From Pleurotus djamor (lineage: Eukaryota > Basidiomycota > Agaricomycetes > Agaricales > Pleurotaceae): 64,000 nucleotides of DNA. Of the stretch, positions 50,383 to 61,824 are shown piece after piece (position 1 is the stretch's first letter; every line of letters starts with the position of its first letter). The stretch spans positions 1 to 64,000 of the forward strand of contig JAPEVF010000159.1 of assembly GCA_029747585.1 (NCBI GenBank), in the 5' to 3' direction. A model generated the notes under the pieces. That model was not told the DNA's origin. It saw nothing but the letters and a program-made list of their open reading frames with translations, and searched no databases. Made by a program: the position numbers and the translations under genes.

Positions 50383-51092
50383 CTACTCGAAGGAGGGGCG
50401 GAACGTGTCCTGCCTTTGCCGGATCTGATTGAGCATGTCAGCACATTCTCTAAGAGCTCGTCGGGGTTTACTGGCTGACCTCCCTAGCGTAGTTGCTACA
50501 TTTGTCCGATAGACCTCTTAGCGTCGCCGCATCCTTTGCATTCTTACAGGCACCGGTAAGGTCGCTCTTAAACGCGTCGCACCAGCTTAGATACAGTGAA
50601 GTGCTTTGAAGCCCTTCGGCAACCATTTCTGGGGCGTTCTATATAAGAGGTCTGTTAGTGCGAGTTAGTCCGCCACTGTAAATGATAAAACTTGACCTTT
50701 GCCTTCTTCTTCTTCTCCAATACCTTTTTGAGACTTTCCATCTTCTCCTTGCTCTTGTCTAAATCGTCTCGTACGCCAATAATGGCTAACACCCTTTCCG
50801 CGGACGATTTGTAGAGCGCATTGTCCCAGGTAGTCTTAGCGGACTCGGCGAATTCCACGGTTTCGTCGAAGGGCCTGAAGATTTTTTTCCCCAATTCGAG
50901 CGACTCGCTTCGTGGAGTGATCAATCGCTTGAAAAAGCCGTCGTTTGCTGCTAGTGCGTCGTCCCTACACGAGACCCTTGGTCGTTTGGGAAAGATTATA
51001 GTTGGCGGGGCACCTCACTGCTTATACTGGTCATGGAGGGCCGTATAAATTTTTACGAGTGAAGAGGCGATGCCTGTTATCAAGGAAGCCAT
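50383..51092 (-). CDS. small helical coiled-coil protein, copy P2
   Basis: Tandem paralogue of P1 on the same strand. The start MASLITGIASSLVKIYTALH lies at 51092. The middle exon (about 50920-50695) has ESLELGKKIFRPFDETVEFA and a Lys-rich coiled coil. The next exon has LQSTSLYLSWCDAFKSDLTG and GLSDKCSNYARE. The last exon is IRQRQDTFRPSFE, with its stop at 50383. Exon order and lengths match P1 and P3, which supports all three models. Function unknown. Confidence 0.57.
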
Positions 51093-51697
51093 TACTAGGA
51101 GCAGCGGAGGCTGAATGAGCATAGATCAACGGATAGAGAAGGGGGTGGAGAGATAGTAAGGACGTACTTTATTTGATCGTGAAAGGGGAAGGGTTGAAAG
51201 AAACAGCAGAACTTTCGCCTGTGGAGAGCGCACCGCGTCTTGGGCTATTTTGCAAGTCCAATACACTGACTGCGGCAAGGTCTTTTCTAGTTTCTACGGG
51301 GGTAGTCCACGCGTTCTTCGCATGCTATTTCGCATGTGTCAGCCACAAACGCCCACCCTTTGGGTTCGTTTGTAGTTTTATCCATATACGGCTTACTTGG
51401 AACGGGTCCGCGCAGGGAGATAGGAAGAGCAACGTTTCCGGGCTTCTAGCGATGATAGATGATCGAGAGCGGCCTGAGCCTGATCCTCACCGAAGTGTGG
51501 CATCACAGTGAGCCGGGGACTTCGAGTTTCATCAGTTTGAGCGATAACAGAACCTTGAGTAGGTCAATAGTATCTGCGTTCAGCGAGTTTGCGAAAACCA
51601 ACTTGAAGAACCCCTCAATACCGTGGACATCATACTTAGAACTTGCCCCAAATTACTTCAGGGGATCTTGTACGTGCTTTGATCCGCTTTGTCCAGC

Positions 51698-51771
51698 GGT
51701 TCGATGGCGTAGTTGGTTATCGCATCTGTCTAACACACAGAAGGTCCCCAGTTCGAGCCTGGGTCGAATCA
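51698..51771 (+). tRNA. tRNA-Val (AAC)
   Basis: Identical over all 74 nt to the minus-strand gene at 30882-30955: acceptor GGTTCGA/TCGAATC with discriminator A, anticodon AAC in loop CTAACAC, T-arm CCCAG-TTCGAGC-CTGGG. There is no intron. A run of six T bases follows immediately, the expected RNA polymerase III stop signal. Confidence 0.95.
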
Positions 51772-51777
51772 TTTTTT
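51772..51777 (+). terminator. RNA polymerase III T6 terminator of tRNA-Val
   Basis: Six T bases directly after the discriminator base of the tRNA-Val gene. Confidence 0.8.
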
Positions 51778-52166
51778 CGTGACCTTCGACTGTCATCTTA
51801 CCTCTATATGAGAGGACTTTATGAGAGGAGTTTGCGAGAGGAGTTTACGTGCTCATATGTGGCTTGGGACTTGACACTCAGGTTTGTGCTAACACACAAA
51901 TACGCACGGACCCGGGTTCAAACTTCAAGGATGTATTTACGTTGAAAGCGGATACAGAGTACCATTTACTTGCAGGAAAATCTTGTTCTATCGGCCTCTA
52001 CGCCTCTAAACACGTTGCTGAACTTTGACAACTTGGTGATTGACCGGAGCCCCTGTGCACTCCTGGTCCCTAAAACCACAGGCGCCTTTCCCAACCCAGA
52101 AAGGGCGCCTGTTCAGCCGAGTCGACCCACAGCCAATCGCAACCTTTCCTCATCACCACCACCACC

Positions 52167-52649
52167 ATGCACGCCTCCCTCGTACGCCGCCAACTCGGTG
52201 GCCTTGTTCCCCCCAAAATTGCTTCCCCGAGCCTTCTGGTGCGTTCATCCATTCAACGATACACTTGGCCCTGAACTCATTTTCTCATCCCCAAACGACC
52301 GTTTCGTTTCGCAACAACAGTCTGGAGGTTCAGGCGATGGCCTTGCACCTTTGGTTAACTTCTACTCAAAGCTCCCGAAGGGACCTGCCACCGCCTCAGC
52401 TGGACGTGGCTTGAAAGCTCGTTTCTTCAATGGCAAGAACGCTTCCGGAGCCCCGATCGTTGCTACCGTTTTTGCCATTTTCGCTTTGGGATACACCATT
52501 GATTATCAGAGTGAGTCTTGGAGTTCTTGCTTGCTGTATTGGCTTTACTCATGGTAGTTCCTAGTGCACTTGAGTATGTTCGACGGTTCTTATGTCATAC
52601 TTTTTCTTACCTCCACACCCCAGAGCACCACAAGAACCATGCCCACTAA
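52167..52649 (+). CDS. ATP17: mitochondrial ATP synthase subunit f
   Basis: Exons 52167-52238, 52321-52510, 52565-52573 and 52624-52649 give 98 aa. The N-terminus MHASLVRRQLGGLVPPKIAS and the core APLVNFYSKLPKGPA, ARFFNGKNASGAP and FALGYTIDYQ fit the fungal f subunit of the F1Fo ATP synthase. It is a one-helix protein of the inner membrane stator. The conserved end MHLKHHKNHAH is rebuilt only if a 9-nt exon (TGCACTTGA) is used between introns of 54 and 50 bp, with both junctions splitting codons. The match is good enough that this microexon is convincing. Confidence 0.92.
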
Positions 52650-53531
52650 ATGGGTCATCGCAAGTATCTGGGAAGGGTACAGTATACAGTAATGGAATGC
52701 GCTCAATAGATATCTCTGTGTCGGTGATAGAACGTTCTCGAACTTTGCACCGACGGAATGAGATGCAGGTCCAATTTCAACTTTGAATACGAAGTCTGAC
52801 GCTTAATTCTGCCGACTCCTTCGGATGGTATGTTTATGCGGGGATTCAGTACACTTCGAGGCTCTGTATTTGCTCTCATAGCCCAGCTTGCCTTTGGGAT
52901 GCGGTGCTGGACGATGAACTGGTGCGTAATTCAATACTACTTCCAGCCTCGATGAGAGTTTTTGACCTGAGTCTTTTTTCCGTAGCTTCGGGCATTCATC
53001 GACCAGTCGTCACCACCTCTTCCGCGTTCCACGCCTCTGCCATGCTATGCAAATGAAATTCATATCCATATCCTGCGTTGGGCTCCTCCCACGCACAGGT
53101 TTCGCATCGTCAACATCGTGTAATGCGCTGTTTCTGCATTGATTGCATGGAACTGACATAGTCCTATGTCATCTTCGATGCGTGCCCCGACAGGCGCTCG
53201 GCCACCTGGGGAACAACAAATACCACGACCAATCAACACGTTTGAAATGAAGCCGTGAAGCCTACCACATCGAGCCTACCGAGGGCCTGCTAATCCCATC
53301 TTGCTGTGTCATTGCCGAATGTTTGTTTCGACCAATGTTTGCCATTACAATCAGGTAAAAACACGTTGAAGCATGCTTGTCAACCTTAACTCACTTATTA
53401 AATGCATGACGCAGACGCTCCGGGCGCAGAAACGTACCCATTATCCATAAGAACTCGGTTTTCACAGTCGGTCTGAAGCAACTCACAAATTGACAGAGCT
53501 CACTTACTCCCTATCCTTTGGCATCTCATCT
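52650..53531. other. intergenic region, no gene seen
   Basis: About 880 bp between the ATP synthase gene and the P-loop gene. No frame of note and no repeat was recognised. Confidence 0.5.
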
Positions 53532-55465
53532 ATGGCGTCGATTGCTAAATTCTTTAGGATACTTTGGAGGATACTCACTTGTTGTTGTGGAGCCGAACCC
53601 TCGCCCGAGACCTCTCCTGTTCCGTAGGTCGCACTGTGCATCCTATCCAATGATGTAGCTCAAACATCTATCTGCCAGGCTTCCGGAGAACGTGACAATA
53701 CCCCTCGAGTCCATCTCCCANGGGTGTTGGTGGATCAGAGCATCACCCCAGTCGTGTAGCTGTGCCTACCATTCAAGATACCCCCCGCTCTCAACAGGAC
53801 CCAGGATCGAGTGTGGTCTCTGCTCCCAGCGGTGGTTCAGAAAATATAGCGGCAACTCTACCTAGCTCCTCGGCCAGCCCACTGTCGATGCCACCATCCA
53901 CCAAGCCGCCATCGATTGAGAACCCTGAGATGACATCACCCTGCACTGCAGGATCTCCCTCCGTGGACAATCTGGCGCCAGCAGCATCACCTCCGTGGGT
54001 GATAGCTGGACCCTCTGTAGAGCACTTCGCCCATTCCTCTGAGCAGCATTCCTCCACAACCGCCCGAGCCTCACCAACAGGTGGGAACTCTGTTGCACAC
54101 TCCTTAGCGCACAACCCCTTGGTTCCTTTTTACGCTTTGGACCCCCCAACCCCTGCGAACGCCGGCCTCGCTAGTGGGGATCATTCCAAGGACTCCGCTG
54201 AAGGCGTTCCATCCACTCGTAGCGTCAGAACTACAACATCGGTAGACAATACAGGGACTCTATCAATCATCCCGGAATCCCTCACCCCTTCCTCTGCGAG
54301 CTCTTCTAGAGCTATCCCTACGCCGCCACCAGGCGAGAAACCTTTAGTGTCCGTCTCTGTGAACGGCGTCTCAAGTCCTTCACACATATTGGCCGGCCCA
54401 GACTCTAGTCATGCTATCCTTCCGAAGGACCCCGTCGTTGAAATTGCTCCATTCACTCAAGATACCAGGGATCCCCTGCCACCCGTTCGGGCGGTCCAAC
54501 CACAACCCTTGGTGGACAGCGTAGACCTGACACAATTGACCATCGGGGAGGTCCCTCGACGTAGCCCAGTGGGCAGTTCATGCCTGACTATATCGCCCGT
54601 TGCGGATTCCTCTATATACTCCTATGGGAACTCTTCTTCTGGAGCCATCCTAAACACGCCACCAGCTGGAACTGGAGAATCCACGACGCTTGTCCCTGCT
54701 ACCCGCCACTCGAATCCTCCACCTCCTTCGCGATCGGAGTTTTCAAACCCTGCGAACGCCACCAGTAGTGACACTCAACAGTCCAGTCAACCCACTGGTT
54801 CTCAAAACCAGGATAACCCAACTTTAGTCATGTACGCCCTCCTTCCTTAGTCGTGTGCTCATGAGAAGTCATTGTGCTGATTCTTGGGTTTTGTAGATTA
54901 CTAGGGAACTCGGGCAGCGGACGATCTACGGTATTGTCATACACACTAGTCAAACGAACCATGCTCTGATATTTCAATTTCGTAGTTTATCAATACGGCG
55001 ATCGGCAAAGCGGCCATGGTTGTCGGAAATACTCTTGAAGAATGCACAACGGATGTCACCAGTGTTCGTTACCGGAGTACGATGAGAGGGCGTGAATACG
55101 TATTCGTCGATACGCCCCCAACCGATGGGAAATCACGGCCTGAAAACATTCCGGAATCCATTCACACCATGTTTCCAAGGCTCGAACACAAGAATGTTGC
55201 CATTATCTTCTTGTTTCGCCGAGAGGCACGTCGGGTCAATCTTCTTCATACCCAAAGTCATAGGAAGATATGCAAGGACATCATCGGTCACGATGGGTGG
55301 GCGGAGACGACTCTTGTTGTCGTAACAGGCAGCCCAGGTAATGACGAAGAAGCAACTCGCAAGAATTTGTTCGACGCCTGGGGACCATCTGGGCCGACCG
55401 TAGACCGCTTCAATAGGACTCAGGACGACGCATGGCGCTTGATAGACCAAGTGGTTCCCGAGTAA
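53532..55465 (+). CDS. Ser/Pro-rich protein with degenerate P-loop GTPase-like domain
   Basis: Exons 53532-53623, 53679-54831 (ignoring the N at 53721), 54897-54930 and 54986-55465 give 585 aa. The N-terminus has an aromatic/basic helix and a CCC triplet (FFRILWRILTCCCGAE), a plausible membrane anchor by palmitoylation. About 380 residues of Ser/Pro/Thr-rich sequence follow. The C-terminal 170 residues look like an AIG1/septin-type G domain: LLGNSGSGRSTFIN as P-loop and YVFVDTPPTDG as G3. The Walker A lysine is replaced by arginine. The 34-nt third exon and its flanking phases are the same as in the 3' part of the gene at 23033-25628, so the two are paralogues over this region. Confidence 0.68.
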
Positions 55466-56500
55466 CTGTAGGAAGTAGCAGGAGTCGAGCTCCAGCGTAA
55501 GTTATTGCTTGAACTTGCTACCATCACGCTACGTCTGCACCACGTTGTATTGCCGAACTCTCATAGGCTGGATCAAATCTCTATATATGTCGAGTCGACA
55601 GTAACTCAACTGCTCAAGATTCTGTTGTGTGTGTAGGAAGGTTCTCCATAAAGGCTTGAAGCCACCGTTACTCAACGTATGTTATATCCTTCACCGACGA
55701 TGAAATTCAGTCTCCACCTCAAATCGTTGATGGGCAAGGAGTGTCACTGACTTGTCATATCTTCATAGGTCATGCTCATCGGCTGCCCACTCCTTCGAAC
55801 GCGGTGCCTAAAGTCATTGCACCCATAAGTCCACACCCCCAGGCAACGCGGAGTGGTCGTTGGCTTCAACACATTCAAGCCACATCGACATGACGTATCT
55901 AAGGACTCGTCATCCAGGCATCTCACAGCCTTGTGATGTCATTCACGCAACGGCCGTGGATGTAAAATTAGCTTTAGGCGTGCCTTCACAAACAGGCTGT
56001 CCACCACGGGTTCATCAGACAGCCATGCATCAAGCGCGCCGTTTGTTCTTGTTACATATCAAAGCACCATTCGCTGGCCTATCGGAGAGAAACCTCCTCG
56101 TCACACCACGAGAAGCGGGGTAGAAATTTTTCTACCTCCCCGATCGTCACTGAAACACTGCTCTTGCTGCCTTACTTCACGCACAGGAATCAAACAAGTC
56201 ATGGAGGGAGCAAGCCACGGAAGCTCCCGAGGAGTGGCTGAGCGTCGAAGCGCTCAAACTAGCAGACGGTTTTGCGACATACCATGCACAGGAAACGTGT
56301 GTTCATGATACTAAAGGCCCTTCCCCCATCCAGTATGTTCCAAGACAAACAACAGCGCAGTCCATCCCGGTCCTCAAAAGCGACGCCCCCGCAATTTCTT
56401 CTGTTTCTACGCTCATCCTTCCCGGAAAATCTCATATAAAGTAAGCCCAATCCGTTCTCTAGGAATGCTTTGGCAGTCGATGTTCATTCAACTTCGATAG
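55466..56500. other. 1 kb without a supported gene
   Basis: An 87-codon plus-strand frame (55860-56123) and a 63-codon minus-strand frame (56259-56450) show no domain or splice partners. Nothing else was recognised. Confidence 0.45.
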
Positions 56501-57209
56501 ATGGCTTCCTTGATATCAAGAATCGCCTCCTCCCTTGCCAAGGTCTATGAGGACATCCAGTAAGTGTATTTGGGAATAGATAGCCTTTCCGAGACTCAAT
56601 ATCATGCAGGGAGGCACATCAAAAATCAGGCTTTTGCGCAAAGTACCTTTCCCTTNGGTGGAAATGTACCTAAGAAACTGGGGAAAGCTATCTTCGAGAC
56701 TTTCGACAAAACTGTGAACGTTGCTGAGTCCGCTAAGAAGCAATGGGACGATGCCTTGCATGAAGGCCGTCTCCAGACCGCGNAAAAAAGTGAAAGCCAT
56801 TTCGAAAGTTGGCCACGAAATAGACAAATCCAAGGAGCAAATTACGGAGCTGGAAAGGGAGTTACAAGGGAAGGTCAGTTTAGGTCCACATCGTCAAGTT
56901 CCGTACACTCAAGGGAAATTCACCTCCATAGCGCGCCTCGCAGCCGACACATAGGGACTGGATCGATGAAAGTCTCCGAAGTACTTCAATGTATGCGACT
57001 TGGTGTGATGGCATCAAAGACGATATCGCCAACGCTCACCAACATATGAATGACTCGAATGTCTTTCGAGATCTCCACGAAAAGTGTGACAACTACGCCA
57101 GCCAGGTCAGTCATCCTTGGTCGAACGAAATCAATGATTGTTGACCTGTGTGGTCATCGTGCGTCAGATTCGGGAGCGGCAGGATATGTTCAAACTGTCC
57201 AAGAAATAG
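56501..57209 (+). CDS. small helical coiled-coil protein, copy P3
   Basis: Third member of the P family, on the opposite strand to P1 and P2 and about 6 kb away. The start is MASLISRIASSLAKVYEDIQ. Then comes LGKAIFETFDKTVNVAESAK and a coiled coil (KVGHEIDKSKEQITELEREL), followed by LRSTSMYATWCDGIKDDIAN and LHEKCDNYASQ. The last exon is IRERQDMFKLSKK, with its stop at 57209. Removing the N at 56783 rejoins the coiled coil in frame; a second N lies at 56656. The join between the coiled-coil exon and the next exon near 56945 is not settled. Confidence 0.5.
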
Positions 57210-57827
57210 TCACGCGGACCTCTCCTGTGCTTCGACGCTCTGGCAGCGTGCTTTAACTTAGGGCCACTAGGCCACTTCAAGGTCTCCGATTTTGACGGCG
57301 CACTAGGCATTGATCTGTTTAGGCCACATTCCTGCCTTTTTCCCACTTTCTTCTCGGCCTACCTGCCTTTCGCTCTTGGTGATCCGCGTAGTCTTCGATA
57401 TCCGTCTTCGATGCTTGATTGCTTGACACGGAAGGAAGGGCCTTGGATTCAACCCCTACTTAGCTTATTTCTTACCTTTTGGTGCATCTACCGTGTACTT
57501 TCCTCCTTATGGCCCATTCTCTTACTAAGGTGTCGCCATCAACCTTGTCAACATATCTAAAACGGATCATACTCCTCGGAGGCTCCTAGTCTCGCTCACT
57601 TCGCAATGTCGAAGAACAACGGAATCGACAGACCGACTCGGTTGCGACAGGCGCCGAGTCGTCGACGCTGACGATCGTTTTCGGTCAAGTGCGGGGACCT
57701 CGGATATCCAAAGCACTACACTAGGGATGTTCCCTGAGCTTATCAAGAGATAGCATCCACTGCTCGTCGAGTCACCCTTCTCTCCTACACCCCCACTGTC
57801 CAGTGTCCAAGCACCAAGTCTCTAGCG

Positions 57828-58634
57828 ATGCGGTTCATGAACAACGGCACCACCCACATCAATACATACCATGACGTTGCTGGAAATCAAACTATCATCA
57901 CGAACAACTTCTCCAACAGAGAGGCCGCACTCTTCATGGCATCGCAGAACTTTGCTGGAATCGAACTGCCAAAGCAGGAACCCTATGCAACTCTTGCTTC
58001 CCTCATTGCCGAGGCACACCAAGCCTTCTCGCCCATCCCACAAAACTTGTCGCACGTCACGTTCCTCAAGGAGATGGAGAAGGAGCTATCCAACCTCTTC
58101 ATTACGACCTCCCTGGCAGGTCGAATACTGGAGGAAAAACGTCGCAGGTACCGAAGAACTGAGCCACTGGACGCTCCACGTATTCAATACTGGTGTACCG
58201 CGTTGTCAGCATTTGTAGATGAAATACATCGGTACAGGGATGGTCTCCAGCACTGTTTAATTGGCCCGATCTGGTGTCGGGTAATGTGGTCGGTGATGTT
58301 TTCGCTCAGGGCGGATTTCGACGTTTCGCGGATCATCCATAACGCCAAGGGGCGTATGGACTTCTTCAAGACGCGCCTAGAGCAGTTTTTGCTATCATAT
58401 GTGTATGTACTCTATATCCTGGGTTCCTTCCTTCATGGCATGCCTGTTCATTATGTTTATTTAATGATTGATCCGCCCCATAGTAGAACCAATTGTGCAT
58501 ACCATGACAAGACTTGTTGCACGTACAAACAGATGGAGAAGCATGTCGTATCTGTAGGCATGTCATACCCCATGGTCACTTTTGATGGATTCGCCGTTCC
58601 AACGCAGTTTCTCCCTGAATATTGCGACGTTTGA
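57828..58634 (+). CDS. agaric multidomain-type helical protein (C-terminal extent uncertain)
   Basis: The frame from the ATG at 57828 begins MRFMNNGTTHINTYHDVAGN, an Asn/Gly/Thr-rich start like that of the gene at 23033. A long helical region follows (residues 40-190), with a YRDGLQHCLIGPIWCRVMW segment also typical of these proteins. A GT donor after LEQFLLSY (near 58401) suggests splicing, so the residues after it may be intronic. A later open stretch at about 58684-58914 (CLSCDSKISLVPDK) could be its continuation. No ULD or P-loop was found here. Function unknown. Confidence 0.45.
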   Translation: MRFMNNGTTHINTYHDVAGNQTIITNNFSNREAALFMASQNFAGIELPKQEPYATLASLIAEAHQAFSPIPQNLSHVTFLKEMEKELSNLFITTSLAGRILEEKRRRYRRTEPLDAPRIQYWCTALSAFVDEIHRYRDGLQHCLIGPIWCRVMWSVMFSLRADFDVSRIIHNAKGRMDFFKTRLEQFLLSYVYVLYILGSFLHGMPVHYVYLMIDPPHSRTNCAYHDKTCCTYKQMEKHVVSVGMSYPMVTFDGFAVPTQFLPEYCDV

Positions 58635-58997
58635 CTCTTTTTATTCGTTTTAATTTGATGTGACTTGTCTCATCTATCCCTTAGGCTTTCCCTCATGTAT
58701 ATTCCAACCTTGAATATGTGGATGAAGCCGATGGGGAAATTTTTACACGTCAAAAGGCAGTATCACTGGTGGCGGAAAGTCGCTCAGCAACCTTACTGCC
58801 AATTGATAGAGAGGTGACACTCGCTGAACAACTTGACATTGTTCAATGTCTGTCCTGTGATTCGAAAATCTCTTTGGTACCAGATAAACAACTCAGTGGT
58901 CGGTATCATTGGTACGTTTCTTGGTTCACAACCATGGTCTTTCTGCATTGTTAAGTAAATCTTTCTCACAAGCGATCATTGCGGGAATACGGTTCTA

Positions 58998-59756
58998 ATG
59001 AGGGCGTATTGGCTGAATGCAACCAAGATGTGCTTAACCTCATCAAGGAGGCAATATGAAAAACGCGTATATCCCTGTACTAAACGCTTTTGCTACAGCT
59101 TTGAGCAGCTATCAAATTGTCTTTCCCTGCGATCGGTACTCGTCGATGTGCCCACGGTACAATACCTCCTGCGCCATCTTTCTGATGTCCGGTCTTCCTT
59201 GGAGTACCTCGGAGTCACCATATACACACAAGGGTCGTACAACAACACATATACTGCCCTCCGAAACACTCTACCGGCTCCCTCCAATGATCCGCCAGTG
59301 ATTCCCAAACTCCGTGTCTTAGATTTCCAAGTTATAGAGCTGGATCTCTTTTCCACTTTTCACGCCTCTTTCCCACTCCTTGAACGCCTGTGCATAACAA
59401 GCTTGCCAGGGGGAAACTACGAAGATGATTCCGCCCCCGCTTGGATGCACATAACCTCCCTCGTATACCTTGAAGTCCGCAATTTGTGGATGCTTCCGGA
59501 CTTGTTCTTCAAATCCCTTCCACAGCTCAAAGAGCTTTCCTATACCGGACCTATGACAGCGAGTGCAGAGCAGATGTCGGCACTCTGTCGGGCAGTGCGT
59601 GTCGCGAAGGAACGGGGTCACCCCATCAGCAAAGTCCAAGCTTTAGCGGACAGCTCCATAATTGAATGGGCGACGCGTATAGCCTCAGAACTTGCCAAAA
59701 GTCTCAATATGGAGTTCACTGTCATTCCTCCGACAAGTATGTTCATACTTTCGTAA
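58998..59756 (+). CDS. LRR-like C-terminal part of an F-box-type protein, N-terminus not found
   Basis: The plus-strand frame carries LSLRSVLVDVPTVQYLLRHL, LEYLGVTIYTQG, LRVLDFQVIELDLF, FPLLERLCIT, LVYLEVRNLWMLPD and LPQLKELSYTG, a clear irregular leucine-rich pattern, then a helical tail ending at 59756. An acceptor AG at 59098-59099 suggests the first real codon lies near 59100. No F-box is recognisable upstream. This may be a truncated copy, or its 5' exons may be in 58.6-59.0 kb. Confidence 0.45.
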   Translation: MRAYWLNATKMCLTSSRRQYEKRVYPCTKRFCYSFEQLSNCLSLRSVLVDVPTVQYLLRHLSDVRSSLEYLGVTIYTQGSYNNTYTALRNTLPAPSNDPPVIPKLRVLDFQVIELDLFSTFHASFPLLERLCITSLPGGNYEDDSAPAWMHITSLVYLEVRNLWMLPDLFFKSLPQLKELSYTGPMTASAEQMSALCRAVRVAKERGHPISKVQALADSSIIEWATRIASELAKSLNMEFTVIPPTSMFILS

Positions 59757-60045
59757 TGTATACAAGGATCGTGAAATGACAATGATGGGTTGGTAGCTCA
59801 TGGTCTCTCTTACTTACTTATAACCATACGTCAAGGGAAGTGGATGAAAGAAGTGAAGAAGATCAAGGAAGTAGTGACAAGTTCCACTGAAGCCGTTGGT
59901 TAGTTCAATCCCTCCAGAGTCGGAGACAAGGACATATGAAAGCGTTATGCTCATGATACGCAATTTAAATTTTGAAATGCGAACGTGCCCTCAGTTGCGA
60001 CCTCTACAGCGCGACTTCGAGGGTGAGTACTTCAGTAGGGGGCGA

Positions 60046-60087
60046 ACACGAAGAGTCATATCGCGTGATCGTCACACTTCGGCGTTA
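60046..60087 (+). promoter_or_regulatory. conserved 42-bp block upstream of F-box gene, copy 1
   Basis: ACACGAAGAGTCATATCGCG followed by TGATCGTCAC and a GCGTTA end matches 62301-62342 at 40 of 42 positions. It lies about 70 bp before the start codon, whereas the neighbouring bases have diverged. Confidence 0.55.
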
Positions 60088-60153
60088 CTAACGCGATCAA
60101 GGCCAGGAGCTCAGTCACACAGCGACCTCGACGTCAACTCCCGTACGACTTCC

Positions 60154-61824
60154 ATGAACACTGACGATGCCGTCAACAATGTGAGCTATTATTGATGTGA
60201 TCTTGTATAAACTTGTGCTCAACCATTCTGGTATCTGCAGGTGGCGACCCCGGAGCAACGACGCATCGACGAGCAAATTTCCCAGTTTCACGCCCGCATC
60301 CGATCTTTGAATACCGAAAGGAACACATACGCTCGCATTCATCGACTCCCAGCCGAAATCATGGCAGAGGTTTTTCTTCACATCAAACGTGCTGCCGACT
60401 ACGCTCTGGCGCATGACATTCGCCTACATGGTGTCTTTCCCGAACGCGACTGGCTTGTCGTAGCTGGCGTTTGCACGTACTGGAGGGAGATTGCTTTGGA
60501 CTGCCCCCTTTTGTGGTCGAGGATTAAGCTAACGCCTGTGGATCGTGCATTGACGATGATTGGACGGACAAAATCGGCGCCGTTGTTCATCTCGTGCCCT
60601 CACCTCGGGGGGAAAGATCCAGGGCTGGACAGAATTGTTCCAGTCGTCATGTCTAATATCCACCGAGTGAAAGAGCTGGATCTTCGCGGCGGCGAACCCG
60701 ATCAACTCTTTGAATTCTTGCGATTAAATGGAGGGGCCAGCGCTCCCATCTTGCAAGTCCTCAACTTGAGAATTCCCCTGACGAACTTGCCCAAGGACAT
60801 CCTCGAGCGTCCAATGCAGTCACTCCAGGAACTGCGGATTCTCGATGGCAGCCTTAGTTCCCCATTCCCTCCCCTCCCGCAGCTCACGCGACTTATCATC
60901 GACCCTGTCACCCTTCCTTCGAGTGCGCTTGCAATTGACGTTCTTATTGAATGTCTTAGAAATGCCCCGAAAATAGAGGAATTACGCGTCAGCAACGTCA
61001 TTTCTCCCCTCGGAGAAGCATCTGGGGACTCGAAATCCTCCGTTGTTCATCTACCCCACTTGACTTCTCTCGTGATCGATGGATCGACCATTGGCTCCTC
61101 CAAGCTACTCTCCTTACTCAGCCACCCTCAGACCTCCAACATTGACTATCGGTGTAGAACGCCCGTTGGACACGGTTCCGACATGTCCGACCTGCAAAAC
61201 GCCCTCATCCAATTTACTTCCCTTCCAGATCGAGTCATTCGCGATGTTTTAGTCAAAAACGACTCCACATGTTCTATCGTGTTGGGTACAGTCCTTCATT
61301 CCTCCTCCCATTCCTTTACACTGACCCTAGACGACGTGTTCAAAGATGACCTTGCCCGACTCTTGTCTGCTGTACCCTTTTCGAAGACCACTTCTCTTTA
61401 TCTTCTAGACCCGAACGATACCTTACAACCATCCCATATACTCAGACTCTGTGACCGCGTCGAGGCTTTAAGGCTTGAAAAGTGCACAGTCTCGGTCTTT
61501 CATGGGCTCATGAAAGCGAAAAATTCCAAACTTCCCTTGCCCAGGCTTCGCGTGCTCGTTCTGTACGAATGCGAATTCTATATGACCTACGAGGAACCAG
61601 ACACTCTGATGTGCAATACTATGGCGTCTTTGTTGAAGCAGAGAAGGCGGCTGAAAAGCGAGTTCCAAGAACTCACTATCTGTGCGTGTGAAATCAGGGA
61701 AAAAACTGTCGATAGGTTTAGGAAGTTCGTGAACGTCAGTTGGGATTGGTATGAGATTGAACGTCACGACGACTCGGATAACAGTGAAGAAGACGACTCT
61801 CTTGATGACTGGCCATTCTTTTAG
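60154..61824 (+). CDS. F-box-like protein, tandem copy 1
   Basis: A short first exon 60154-60180 and a large second exon 60241-61824 (phase 0, 60-bp intron) give 536 aa. A charged coiled coil (RRIDEQISQFHARIRSLNTE) leads into an F-box (RLPAEIMAEVFLHIKRA, then VAGVCTYWREIALDCPLLWS), the standard layout of agaric F-box proteins. The rest has leucine-rich segments (VKELDLRGG, LQELRILDG, VEALRLEKC) and an acidic C-terminus. It probably serves in an SCF ubiquitin ligase. The gene at 62415 is a tandem duplicate with the same first-intron position. Confidence 0.83.
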
